From: Salinisphaera orenii subsp. orenii MK-B5
GTDB lineage: Bacteria; Pseudomonadota; Gammaproteobacteria; Nevskiales; Salinisphaeraceae
NCBI RefSeq assembly: GCF_003788635.1
Contig: NZ_AYKH01000002.1
Location: 1-64,000 of the forward strand
Direction: 5' to 3'
Length of the DNA: 64,000 nt
Positions 44,664 to 53,914 of the stretch are shown here, piece after piece (within the stretch, counting starts at the first letter, position 1; each line of letters begins with the position of its first letter). A model generated the notes under the pieces. The model was not told the DNA's origin and made no database searches. It worked only from the letters and a program-made list of their open reading frames with translations. The position numbers and the translations under genes are program-made.

Positions 44664-47600
44664 TCACGACGCCGCGAAGCGCCGCTCGCGCCAGCGCAGC
44701 ACGCCGGTGAGCATGGCGGGCAGGAACGTCACGGTCGTGAACATCGTGAACAGCAGGCCGAACATGACGATCGCGCCAAGGCCGCGATACAGCTCGGTGC
44801 CCGCGCCCGGCAGGAAAACGAGCGGGGCGAGACCGAACGTGGTCGTGATGGTGGTCATCAGGATCGGCCGCAGCCGCACCTGCACGGCCTCGACCACGGC
44901 ATCCGCGGCGGCCATGCCCCCGGCGGCGTTGGCCCGCGCCCGTTCCACGATCAGAATCGGGTTGTTCACCACCGTGCCCACCAGGATCAGGAAACCCAGC
45001 ATGGTGATGAGATCGAAGGGCTGGGAGAGCGCGCCGATGCCGATCACGGGCAACCAGCTCCCGAGGGCATTCAGCAGCCAGAGTCCGACGATGCCGCCGG
45101 CGATGCCCAGCGGCACGCTCGTCAGGATCAGCAGCGGATACCCCCAGTGGGAGAAGATCGCCACCAGCAGCAGGTAGCAGACCAGCAGGGCCACGATGTA
45201 GTTGCCGGTGAGCGCGTTGCGCGTCACCTCCAGTTCGTCCGAGGCACCGGAGATGTCGATGTCGACCGAGGACGGGATCTCGCCGGCGTCGCGCATCTCG
45301 CCGATGATGTCGCTCATCACGCGATCGACCCCGGCCTCCAGCGGCACATCCTCCGGCGGAATGATGCGCAGCGTCACCGTGCGCCGGCTGTCCAGTCGAC
45401 GGATCACGTCGGTGTCCACGGTGGGCTCGACCCGCGCCAGCGCGGTCAGCGGCAGCACCCCGGCCTCTGGCGTGTAGATCGGCAGCCGCGAGAGCGCGTC
45501 GACGGCGTCGGGCTTGCCGCCGTCGTCATAGAGATAGATGTCGACCTTGTCGTCCGCGAAGAAATATTCGTCGACATAGGCGCCGTCGACCAGCGCCGAG
45601 ACCGCATAGCCGATGGACTCCGCGTCCAGCCCCAGTTCGGCGATGCGCGGATAGTCCGGCTCGACCCGCAGCAGCGGCTGGGCGAGGGTCAGCGTGGACG
45701 GCTCGGCGAGCAGCTGCGGGTTATCGAAGACCGTCTCGGCGCGGTCGTAGGCGGTCTCGGCCACGGCGTAGATGTCGGCGAGCTCCGGCGCAGAGATGTC
45801 GAGATTGATCGCCCGCGTGCCGCCGTCGTTGGAGGAGATGATCGAGCCACGCGTGGAGAACGCCCGCATGCCCGGATAGGCCTCGAAACGCTCGTTGAAG
45901 GCCCGCATCAGCGCGGCCAGATCGCCGTCGTCGACCGGCTCCGAGATGATGCGCAGCTCGTTGGTCGACACGCTCATGTTCATGTAGGCGATCGGCGGCA
46001 CCGCGTTGTCGTCGGCGGCGATGTCGCCGTCCTCGTCGACCACGTAATCGAGGAGATCGGCCCGAAGTTCCTCGGCGATGCCCGCCATTTCGGTGAGGTT
46101 GTAGCCCGGCGGCGGCAGCATGGTCGAGAAGGTCTTGGCCTCCTCGCCGTCGGGCAGGTACTCGGCCGGCGGCGTGAGCGCGTAGACGCCGAGGCCCAGC
46201 GCGCCGGCGATCGAGAGCATCGTGCCCCAGCGCCGCATCCGGCGCGCCACGATCCAGCCGGCCAGCGCCAGCACGCCACGCGAGAAGCGCCCGGGCGCGG
46301 CGTCCACGTCGGAGACCTGGCGCGGCAGCACGCGCGCGGCCGCCGCCGGCACGACCATGATCGCGACCACCATGGAGGTCAGGATCGCCGCCGCAATGGC
46401 AATCGAAATGTCCGAATAGAGCTGGCCGGCCTTCTCGGTGATGAACAGCACCGGCGCGAAGACCATCACCGTGGTCAGCGTCGAGGCCAGCACCGCCGGC
46501 CAGACCTCGCGCACCCCGGCCACCGCCGCATCCCATCGGGAGCGACCGCGGCGGCGCTCGCGCTCGATGTTCTCCAGCACGACGATGGTGTTGTCCAGGG
46601 TCATGCCGATCGCGAAGGCGATGCCGGCCAGCGAGATCACGTTGATCGTGCGGCCGAAGATCAGCAGGCCGATGAAGGCGGCGATCGCGCATACCGGGAT
46701 GCCGAGCACGGTGATCAGCGTGGCCGGCAGCGACCGCAGAAAGAGAAACATCACGATCGCCGCCAGCACCGCGCCCAGCGCCAGATTGCGCCAGACGCTG
46801 GCGATCGAGGCCTCGACATAGCGTACGTCGTCCGAGGTCAGCGCCAGGCGCATGCCGGCCGGCTCGGCGATGCGGGCGTTGATGCCCTCGACCGCGGCGG
46901 CCATGTCGTTCTTGATGTCGATCACGTTCGAGCCCGGCTGACGCCGGACCTGGAGGTTGACCACCTCCTCGTCGTTGAAGAACGACAGCTGGCGCTGCTC
47001 GGCGTGATCCAGCCGGATGCGGGCGACGTCGCCGAGCGTGGTCACGGCGTCGCCCTCACGCTCGAGCACGACCTCGGACAGGCCCGAGATATCCTCGAAG
47101 CGGCCGACGGTCCGGATCAGGTAGCGCCGTTTGCCGGCATCCATGTCGCCGCCGGAGAAATCCTGGTTGCGCTCGCGGATGGCGTCGCGCACATCCGCCA
47201 GGCCGATGCCGCGCGCGGCCAGCTGCGACGGGTCCACCGCGATGCGGATCTGGCGTTCGGCGCCGCCGCCGACCTCGACGTCGGCCACGCCCTCCACCCG
47301 TTCCATCCGTCGTCGGATCGAGTCGTCGACGAAATCGCGCATGAAGGCCATGTCCAGGCCCGCGGGATTGCCCTCCAGTGGCGCGACGTTGAAGTACATG
47401 AACGAATTCTGGGAGAACGAGGCCGCGATGACCTCCGGCTCGTCGACGTCCTCGGGGTAGCTCGGCACCTGCATCAGCGCGTTGGTCACGCGGATGAGGG
47501 CTTCGTTGATGTCGGTCGAGAAGGGGAACTCGAGCTCGATCTCGGCCTCGCCGGTCTTGGCCTCGGCGGTCATCCGCTGCAGGCCGATGATGTTGGCGAG

Positions 47601-47804
47601 ATACTCCTCCTGCTCGATCAGGATCTCGTTCTCGATATCCTGCGGCGTCGCCCCGGCCCAGCTGGTGTTGACCGTGATCGTGCGCACGGCCAGATCGGGG
47701 ATCATCTGCACCGGGATGCGCATCGCCGCGAGCACCCCGAACAGACAGATCAGCAGCACGGTGATCGTGATCAGCGTGCCGCGCCGCATCAGCGCCTCGA
47801 ACAT
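44664..47804 (-). CDS. RND efflux pump permease (AcrB/MdtB-like)
   Basis: A 1046-residue inner-membrane transporter of the hydrophobe/amphiphile efflux type. It has a first membrane segment after MRRGTLITITVLLICLFGVLAAM, a large periplasmic porter loop, the middle membrane bundle with VISLAGIAFAIGMTLDNTIVVLENIE (the proton-relay aspartate), a second loop and the C-terminal bundle ending near VTFLPAMLTGVLRWRER. Length is normal. The adaptor gene lies 4 bp upstream on the same strand. No outer-membrane TolC-like partner is encoded in the window. Confidence 0.93.
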   Translation of the reverse strand: MFEALMRRGTLITITVLLICLFGVLAAMRIPVQMIPDLAVRTITVNTSWAGATPQDIENEILIEQEEYLANIIGLQRMTAEAKTGEAEIELEFPFSTDINEALIRVTNALMQVPSYPEDVDEPEVIAASFSQNSFMYFNVAPLEGNPAGLDMAFMRDFVDDSIRRRMERVEGVADVEVGGGAERQIRIAVDPSQLAARGIGLADVRDAIRERNQDFSGGDMDAGKRRYLIRTVGRFEDISGLSEVVLEREGDAVTTLGDVARIRLDHAEQRQLSFFNDEEVVNLQVRRQPGSNVIDIKNDMAAAVEGINARIAEPAGMRLALTSDDVRYVEASIASVWRNLALGAVLAAIVMFLFLRSLPATLITVLGIPVCAIAAFIGLLIFGRTINVISLAGIAFAIGMTLDNTIVVLENIERERRRGRSRWDAAVAGVREVWPAVLASTLTTVMVFAPVLFITEKAGQLYSDISIAIAAAILTSMVVAIMVVPAAAARVLPRQVSDVDAAPGRFSRGVLALAGWIVARRMRRWGTMLSIAGALGLGVYALTPPAEYLPDGEEAKTFSTMLPPPGYNLTEMAGIAEELRADLLDYVVDEDGDIAADDNAVPPIAYMNMSVSTNELRIISEPVDDGDLAALMRAFNERFEAYPGMRAFSTRGSIISSNDGGTRAINLDISAPELADIYAVAETAYDRAETVFDNPQLLAEPSTLTLAQPLLRVEPDYPRIAELGLDAESIGYAVSALVDGAYVDEYFFADDKVDIYLYDDGGKPDAVDALSRLPIYTPEAGVLPLTALARVEPTVDTDVIRRLDSRRTVTLRIIPPEDVPLEAGVDRVMSDIIGEMRDAGEIPSSVDIDISGASDELEVTRNALTGNYIVALLVCYLLLVAIFSHWGYPLLILTSVPLGIAGGIVGLWLLNALGSWLPVIGIGALSQPFDLITMLGFLILVGTVVNNPILIVERARANAAGGMAAADAVVEAVQVRLRPILMTTITTTFGLAPLVFLPGAGTELYRGLGAIVMFGLLFTMFTTVTFLPAMLTGVLRWRERRFAAS

Positions 47805-47807
47805 GGG

Positions 47808-48989
47808 CTAGCCGCTCGTGCCGTCGGACAGTCGCAGCGACCGGTCGGCGGCGGTCGCGGCCCGATCCGGACCGGCGCGCGGCTCGGCCAGGCGTACGCG
47901 CTGGCCGCGGGACAGGCTCTCGTTGCCGCGCACGATCACCCGGTCACCCGCCGACAGCCCCGACAGCACCTCGACCCGGTTGTCGGCGCTCCGACCGAGG
48001 CTGACCTGACGTTCCACGGCGCGCAGGCCCTCGTCGCCGGATTCGACGATCCAGACGCGCGTGCCGCCACGGGGCTCGCGCACCAGCGCGTCGCGCGGGA
48101 TTACCAGCACTTCCTCCGGCGAGGTGATCTCGAAGAGCACCTTCGCCGACATTCCCGGCGTGAGGCGCCCTGCGGCGTTGTCCACGAAGATGCGGGCGAG
48201 AAAGGTCCGTGCCAGCGCGTCCGAGGCCGCGACCTTCACGTCCACCTTGGCCTCGAGTGTCTCGCCGTGCAGCGCTTCGGGCTGGATGCGCACCGGCATG
48301 CCGGCCTCGATCGCGGAGAAATACTGCTGGGGCGCGGCCACATCCATGCGCAGCCGCTCGGTCGCCACCAGGCCCACCACCGGCGTGGATTCGGCGACGT
48401 ACTCGCCCGGCTCGACCAGGCGCTCGCGCACCGTGCCCGCGAACGGGGCGACGATCTCGTGGCGGTCGAGCACCTCGCGCTGGCGCGCCGCCTCTGCCCG
48501 CAGCCGATCCAGCGCCGCGGCCTGCACATCCACTTCGGAACGCCGGCTGGCCAGCTCCGTCTGCGAGATGGCGCTGCGCGCGGCCAGACGCTCGGCCTCG
48601 GAGGCCAGGCGCTCGGCCTCGGCCAGCTGCGCCCGGGCCTCGGCGACCGACGCCTCGAGCGTGTTCAGGGTGAGACGCGCCAGCGACCGGTCCAGGGTGA
48701 TCAGGGTCTCGCCCGCGTCCACGCGATCGCCGGCGTCGACATCCACCCGCTCGACCAGGCCCGCGACCCGCGGCGTGAGCTCGGCGTCGCGCGGCGACGT
48801 CAGCGTGCCGTAGAGCGGCAGGGTCTGGCGCCAGCGCTGCTGTTCCACATCGACCGTCTCGACCATGGTCGGCGCCGCCAGCGCCGTGCTGCCGACGAAC
48901 AGCATGACCAGCCAGACGGCGGCCCGACCCGTACTGAATGCGGCTTTCGGGCCGCAGACGTTTCCTGCGCCGAGCAATCGACGAATCAC
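47808..48989 (-). CDS. RND pump periplasmic adaptor (membrane fusion protein)
   Basis: A 393-residue HlyD/AcrA-like adaptor. The GTG at 48989 follows GGGGGAAAC and starts a signal/anchor (residues ~18-40, AAVWLVMLFVGSTALAA); the longer upstream frame is unsupported. The lipoyl halves (LTPRVAGLVERVDVDAGDRVDAGETLI and IVAPFAGTVRERLVEPGEYV) flank an Ala/Glu-rich alpha-helical hairpin with a LAEAERLASEAERLA heptad pattern; beta-barrel and membrane-proximal domains follow. It pairs with the adjacent permease in one operon. Confidence 0.92.
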   Translation of the reverse strand: MIRRLLGAGNVCGPKAAFSTGRAAVWLVMLFVGSTALAAPTMVETVDVEQQRWRQTLPLYGTLTSPRDAELTPRVAGLVERVDVDAGDRVDAGETLITLDRSLARLTLNTLEASVAEARAQLAEAERLASEAERLAARSAISQTELASRRSEVDVQAAALDRLRAEAARQREVLDRHEIVAPFAGTVRERLVEPGEYVAESTPVVGLVATERLRMDVAAPQQYFSAIEAGMPVRIQPEALHGETLEAKVDVKVAASDALARTFLARIFVDNAAGRLTPGMSAKVLFEITSPEEVLVIPRDALVREPRGGTRVWIVESGDEGLRAVERQVSLGRSADNRVEVLSGLSAGDRVIVRGNESLSRGQRVRLAEPRAGPDRAATAADRSLRLSDGTSG

Positions 48990-49316
48990 GTTTCCCCCAT
49001 GCGAATGGTCCGGCGGCCCGCGATATGCGGGCCCGTCTCCTGGGCCTACGCATATAGAACCCGCAGCGACGCACAAGGTTCCGGATGGGCACGAAATTTC
49101 CTGCAACCCGCATCTTCGGGGGCCACGGTCGCCCGCGGAAACCGCTCGCCATGCGCGCTCATGCCGACGGCCGCTGCGCGCCGCCGGCCGGGCATATCGG
49201 CCTGCGCTCCCCGGAACGTCGTCACGCAGCGGCTGCGGCAGCCCGGGGACGCGCGCTGGCCGGCGCGGCGGTTTCATGCGTAAGCTGGTGACAACCCTTT
49301 CCGGCCCGCCTAGATC
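48990..49316. other. Divergent intergenic region (adaptor / hydrolase)
   Basis: 327 bp between divergent starts. Both promoters should lie here, but no convincing -35/-10 pair was found. No supported gene; the open frames that run through it are extensions of the neighbours. Confidence 0.5.
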
Positions 49317-50360
49317 ATGACCCGCACCCCAACCACGCTCGCCGCGCTATTCATCGGTCTGCTGACGGCGCTGGCCGCTCCGGCGGCCTTCGCCGCCGAC
49401 GACGAGTCCGACGTCCGGGCCCTGGGCGCGAACCTCGAACACTACGACTATCCCTGGCCGGTCGAGCGTCACACGCTCGAGGCGCCGCAGGGCGAGGTGT
49501 CGATGGCCTATATGGACATCGCGCCGGACGACGACATCAGCGACCCGCCGGTGGTGGTGCTGCTGCACGGCAAGAACTTCTTCGGCGCCTACTGGGAGGA
49601 TACGGCGCGCGCGCTGGCCGCCAACGGCTATCGGGTGATCGTTCCCGACCAGATCGGCTTCGGCAAGTCCGACAAGCCGGCCGCCTACAGCTACACCTTC
49701 CACCATCTGGCCGAGAACACGCGCACGCTGCTGAACGATCTCGATATCGACACCGCGACCGTCGTCGGCCACTCCATGGGCGGCATGCTCGCGGCCCGCT
49801 ATGCGCTGATGTATCCGCAAGCGGTCGAGCGGCTGGTGCTGGTCGATCCGATCGGGCTGGAGGACTGGAAGGCCAAGGGCGTGCCCTATCGCGGCATGAA
49901 CGCCTGGTATGCGCGGGAGATGAAAAAGGACTATGCCGCGATCAAGGCCTATCAGAAGAAAAGCTACTACGACGGCGAATGGAACGAGGACTACGCCGAG
50001 TGGGCGAAGGCGCTGGCGGGCATGTACGCCGGCGAGGACCGGGCGCGCGTGGCCTGGGCCCAGGCCGCGACCTACGACATGGTCTACACCCAGCCGGTGG
50101 TGCACGAATTCGGCCAGCTGACGGTGCCCACCACGCTGATGATCGGTACCCGCGACCGCACCGCACTCGGCAAGGACCTGGTCTCCGACGAACTGCGCGC
50201 CCGGCTCGGCGACTATCCCCGGCTCGGCCGGCAGACCGTGGCCGCCATACCGGAGGCGGAACTGGTGACCTTCGAGGGGATCGGCCACCTGCCGCCCATC
50301 GAAGCGCCCGAGCGCTTCCGCCAGGCCCTGTTCGACGCTCTCGGCACGCCCCACGACTAG
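49317..50360 (+). CDS. Secreted alpha/beta hydrolase
   Basis: A 347-residue hydrolase with a signal peptide (about residues 1-26, PAAFAADD). The oxyanion region LLHGKNFFGAYW, the nucleophile elbow VVGHS153MGG and the catalytic H324 in GIGHLPPIEAPERF are intact, with a candidate acid residue in the GTRDRTA segment. The pattern fits epoxide-hydrolase/haloperoxidase-like enzymes of the periplasm; the substrate is unknown. It is divergent from the efflux pump operon. Confidence 0.88.
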   Translation: MTRTPTTLAALFIGLLTALAAPAAFAADDESDVRALGANLEHYDYPWPVERHTLEAPQGEVSMAYMDIAPDDDISDPPVVVLLHGKNFFGAYWEDTARALAANGYRVIVPDQIGFGKSDKPAAYSYTFHHLAENTRTLLNDLDIDTATVVGHSMGGMLAARYALMYPQAVERLVLVDPIGLEDWKAKGVPYRGMNAWYAREMKKDYAAIKAYQKKSYYDGEWNEDYAEWAKALAGMYAGEDRARVAWAQAATYDMVYTQPVVHEFGQLTVPTTLMIGTRDRTALGKDLVSDELRARLGDYPRLGRQTVAAIPEAELVTFEGIGHLPPIEAPERFRQALFDALGTPHD

Positions 50361-51106
50361 TACCCGACGACCGTGCGGGTCGCATTCCCGCCCATCGTCG
50401 TGATCCGGCTCGGCGTCGGCGCTTGCAGTGCCCGGAGCCGGCGCCGTGCGACACCGGCCGACGCGGCCTAGTGGGCGCCGCGATCCGGCACGGCGACTCG
50501 ACGAGAGAGGGCCGGCCCCGAGGCGGCTCGGCGCCGAGCGCCCCGTCGCTTGCCGGCGAGTTGCGGATCGGCGTGCGATCCGCATCGACCCGCGCGCGCC
50601 GGTCGAAGGGCCGGAACACACGGCCCGGCGCATGGACGGCTGCACGCCGCGCGCAGTCGGTGCGGACGCCGCCACCGCCCCTGCCGATCATGCGCTGTAG
50701 GCTCAACGGCTTCGGCCATCCGACGCGCCGTGGTCGATGACCGATCGCGGGTCGCGGCTTTCGAAACGTGGATGCATTCCCAGCGCCCGCGCCACTGGCG
50801 ATTCCTCGCGTCAGGGCGGCCCGGCTGTCGCGGATGTCGGCTGGTCAGCCGTACTCACAGTCTCGTCGAGCGACTCGGGCGACCGTGCATGCGCTGTGGA
50901 CGGCCTGTCGGGGCCGTCGACATACCCGACGACCGACCGCCGGAGCCGCCACGACGCGCGTCGGTCACGCCGGGCCGCGGCAATCCGTCGACTCCTGCGT
51001 CCCGGCGCACCGCCGATCCGCGCTATCCGCCGTCCCGCCAGGGCACGGCGCACGCCGGCGCGGCGACGCCGGCTAGAATGACACGCTGTCCGCGAACCGA
51101 TACGCC
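50361..51106. other. 746-bp region without a supported gene
   Basis: Between the hydrolase and the amidase. Many open frames cross it, but all translate to Arg/Pro/Ala-rich sequence without motifs, and none has a good ribosome site. No terminator with a U-run, repeat or RNA gene was recognised. It may be decayed coding DNA. Confidence 0.5.
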
Positions 51107-52585
51107 ATGACCATGACCGAACTCCATCAGCTGTCCGCCCGCGCGCTGGCGCGCGCGATCGCTACCGGCGAGACCGGCAGCCGCGCCGCGCTCGATCATT
51201 ATCTCGAACGCATCGAACGCCTGGGCTCGCCGATCAACGCCGTGATCGCGCTCGACGCCGAGGGCGCGCGCGAACGCGCCGACGCCGCCGATGCGGCGAT
51301 CGCCCGCGGCGAATCGTGGGGGCCGCTGCACGGCGTGCCCATGACCGTGAAGGACACCTACGAGGTGCGCGGCCTGCCGACGGTCGTCGGCGAACCCAAG
51401 CTGCGAGACTATGTCAGCGACCGGGACGCCGTGGCGGTGGCGCGTCTGCGCGCGGCGGGCGCGGTGATCTTCGGCAAGACGAACACGCCGCGTCTGGCCC
51501 AGGACGTGCAGACCACCAATCCCGTCCACGGCACCAGTCACAACCCCTGGAACCCCGAACGCACGCCGGGCGGCTCCTCCGGCGGCGCGGCGGCCGCCCT
51601 GGCCGCGGGCTTCACCGCGCTGGAGATCGGCTCGGACCTCGCCGGCTCCATCCGCACGCCGGCGAGCTGGTGCGGCGTCTACGGCCACAAGGCCAGCTAC
51701 GGGCTGATCCCGATGCGCGGCCATGTGCCCGGGCCGCCGGGCACGCGGGCCGAACCGGATCTGTGCGTGGCCGGACCGCTGGCGCGCAGCGCCGACGATC
51801 TCGGGCTCGCACTGGAGGTGCTCGCCGGCCCGGACGCCGTGGATGCCACGGTGTGGTCGGCGCGCCTGCCGGCCCCCGGCCCGACCACCTTCGGCGACTT
51901 CCGCGTCGCCCACTGCTTCGACCACGCCTTCTGCCCGGTCGCGTCGGCCGTACGGCAACGACTCGAAGACGCGCTGGAGACGGCCCGCCGCGCCGGCGCC
52001 CGCGTGGCGGCGATCGACGATCTACCGGGCGGTTTCGAGACCGGCTACGACACTTACGACCGGCTGCTCAACGGCATGGTCGGTGCGGCCATCCCCGACA
52101 AGCTCTACGCCAAGGCGCGCCGCGGCGCCCGCTTTCTGGGCCTGGCCGGCCGCGACAAGGGCCCCGGCACGCTCGCCAGCTTCACCCGCCGGGCCACCAC
52201 CAGCCATCGCGACTGGATGGTCGCCAACGAAGCGCGCCACCGGCTGCGCGAGACCTGGCACGAATTCTTCCGCGACTGCGACGTGCTGCTGCTACCGAGC
52301 GTCTGTGTCCCCGCCATCGCCCACGACCACAGCGGCAACGTGCTCTCGCGGCGTATCGACGTGGACGGCCGCAGCCGCGGCTACACCGATCTCTTCCGCT
52401 GGATCGCCCCGGCCACCGTGGCCGGACTGCCCGCCACCAGCGCGCCGGTGGGCGTCACCGCGGCCGGGCTGCCGGTCGGCCTGCAGATCGTGGCCGACTA
52501 CGGCCGCGACACCACGGCCATCGCCTTCGCCCAGCATCTGGCCGCGGCCATGGGCGGCTTCAGCGCACCGCCGACGTTTGCCTGA
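51107..52585 (+). CDS. Amidase (amidase-signature family)
   Basis: A 492-residue amide hydrolase. The Ser-cisSer-Lys triad is K82 (MTVKDTYEVRG), S157 (TPGGSSGGAAAALAAG) and S181 (SDLAGSIRTPA), with the canonical spacing of 75 and 24 residues. It probably acts in the cytoplasm on an amide or acylated amine; related enzymes range from GatA-like to generic amidases, and the lack of gatB/gatC nearby argues against GatA. The start at ATG 51107 is followed by another ATG two codons on. The 3' end overlaps the converging tesA by 26 bp. Confidence 0.92.
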   Translation: MTMTELHQLSARALARAIATGETGSRAALDHYLERIERLGSPINAVIALDAEGARERADAADAAIARGESWGPLHGVPMTVKDTYEVRGLPTVVGEPKLRDYVSDRDAVAVARLRAAGAVIFGKTNTPRLAQDVQTTNPVHGTSHNPWNPERTPGGSSGGAAAALAAGFTALEIGSDLAGSIRTPASWCGVYGHKASYGLIPMRGHVPGPPGTRAEPDLCVAGPLARSADDLGLALEVLAGPDAVDATVWSARLPAPGPTTFGDFRVAHCFDHAFCPVASAVRQRLEDALETARRAGARVAAIDDLPGGFETGYDTYDRLLNGMVGAAIPDKLYAKARRGARFLGLAGRDKGPGTLASFTRRATTSHRDWMVANEARHRLRETWHEFFRDCDVLLLPSVCVPAIAHDHSGNVLSRRIDVDGRSRGYTDLFRWIAPATVAGLPATSAPVGVTAAGLPVGLQIVADYGRDTTAIAFAQHLAAAMGGFSAPPTFA

Positions 52586-53204
52586 CCTCGGCCACCAGCG
52601 GCTTCAGCGCCGGCCAGACGTGCTCGAGCAACGCCGGCTGGGCCGCGGCGTCCGGGTGCACGCCGTCGTCCTGGAAAGCGCTGCGGTCGCGGGCGATGGG
52701 CGCCAGGAAGAACGGCACGTAGGCCACGTCATGACGCTCGGCCAGGGTCTCGAAACTCGCGTGGAAGCGTTCGCCGTAGTCGCGGCCGTAGTTGGTCGGG
52801 ATGCGCATGCCCAGCAGCAACACCTCGGCCCCGGCCTCGCGGCTGGCCTCGATCATGGCCGCGAGGTTGGCCTGCATGGCCTCGAGCGACAGCGCCCGCA
52901 AGCCATCGTTGGCACCCAGCTCGAGCACGACGATATCCGGCTCGGTGCGGGCCAGCGCCTCGGGCAGGCGCTCGCGGCCGCCCGCAGTGGTCTCGCCGCT
53001 GACGCTGGCGTTGTGCACGGCCAGCGGTGCATCGGCGGCGGCCAGACGCTCGCGCAGCAGGGCCACCCAGCCGGCGCTGCGATCGATCCCGTAGGCCGCG
53101 CTCAGGCTGTCGCCGAAAACCAGAATCCCGCCGGCTGCGTATACCGGCAGCGTCGCGCCCAGCAGCAGGGCGCACACGAGCAGGCGCCAGCCGCGCCCGC
53201 GCAT
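52560..53204 (-). CDS. tesA: Periplasmic lysophospholipase L1 / thioesterase I TesA
   Basis: A 214-residue SGNH hydrolase. The ATG at 53204 starts a signal peptide (RLLVCALLLGATLPVYAA); an ATG 48 bases upstream would overlap the divergent ABC gene and is less likely. The four SGNH blocks are present: GDS33LSAAYG, NASVSGETTAGG, ELGANDGLRA and DGVHPDAAAQ (Asp and His). The enzyme cleaves acyl-CoA, lysophospholipids and some esters. The divergent tesA/ybbA-ybbP arrangement is conserved in gammaproteobacteria. Confidence 0.93.
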   Translation of the reverse strand: MRGRGWRLLVCALLLGATLPVYAAGGILVFGDSLSAAYGIDRSAGWVALLRERLAAADAPLAVHNASVSGETTAGGRERLPEALARTEPDIVVLELGANDGLRALSLEAMQANLAAMIEASREAGAEVLLLGMRIPTNYGRDYGERFHASFETLAERHDVAYVPFFLAPIARDRSAFQDDGVHPDAAAQPALLEHVWPALKPLVAEVRQTSAVR

Positions 53205-53236
53205 CCGTGAATCATTCGTCCGGGGAAAACCGTTCA

Positions 53237-53914
53237 ATGGCCTCTCCTGCATTGGTGGCCCGCGGCGTGGCCAAGACCGTCGCCAGCGGTGAGCGTACGC
53301 TCACGATACTCGACGACATCGAACTGACGCTGACTGGCGGCGACACGCTGTCGATCGTGGGTACGTCCGGCTCCGGCAAATCGACGCTGCTGGCCCTGCT
53401 CGCCGGGCTCGACGCCCCCAGCCGCGGCCGCATCGAACTGCTCGGACGCGACCTCACCGAGCTGGACGAGGACGCCCGCGCGGCCTGGCGTGCCGCGCGC
53501 GTGGGTTTCGTGTTCCAGTCCTTTCAACTGCTGGCCGGCCTGTCGGCGCTGGACAACGTGATCCTGCCGCTGGAACTGGCCGGTACGGATCTGACGACGG
53601 CCCGGGCCACCGCCCGCGACCTGCTCGATCAGGTGGGCCTGGGCGATCGCCTGACGCACACGCCGCGCCAGCTCTCCGGCGGCGAACAGCAGCGCGTGGC
53701 CATCGCCCGCGCCTTCGCCTGCCGGCCGCGGATCCTGTTCGCGGACGAACCGACCGGCAATCTCGACGGCGCCACCGGCGCGCATGTGGCCGACCTGCTG
53801 TTCGCCCTGAACGCCGAGCAGGCGACCACGCTGGTCCTGGTCACCCACGACGACACCCTCGCCGAACGCTGCAGCCGCAGCGCCCGGCTGGCGGACGGCC
53901 GGCTGCATGTCTGA
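53237..53914 (+). CDS. ybbA: ABC transporter ATP-binding protein YbbA
   Basis: A 225-residue ATPase of the LolD/MacB-like class. Walker A GTSGSGKST, the signature LSGGEQQRVAIARAF and Walker B RILFADEPTGNLD are intact. The ATG at 53237 lies 32 bp from the divergent tesA start; the longer upstream frame belongs to the tesA antisense. It overlaps ybbP by 8 bp, so the two form one transporter. The substrate of YbbAP is not established; proposed roles involve envelope esterase or toxic lipid export. Confidence 0.93.
   Translation: MASPALVARGVAKTVASGERTLTILDDIELTLTGGDTLSIVGTSGSGKSTLLALLAGLDAPSRGRIELLGRDLTELDEDARAAWRAARVGFVFQSFQLLAGLSALDNVILPLELAGTDLTTARATARDLLDQVGLGDRLTHTPRQLSGGEQQRVAIARAFACRPRILFADEPTGNLDGATGAHVADLLFALNAEQATTLVLVTHDDTLAERCSRSARLADGRLHV

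Noticed and set aside
42960-49283. A 2107-codon open frame on the plus strand opposite the RND pump, adaptor and oxidoreductase genes
   Set aside because: It mirrors codon structure of the minus-strand genes, which have full-length families with intact motifs. Its translation is His/Arg/Gly-rich with no domain. Long antisense frames are common at this GC content.
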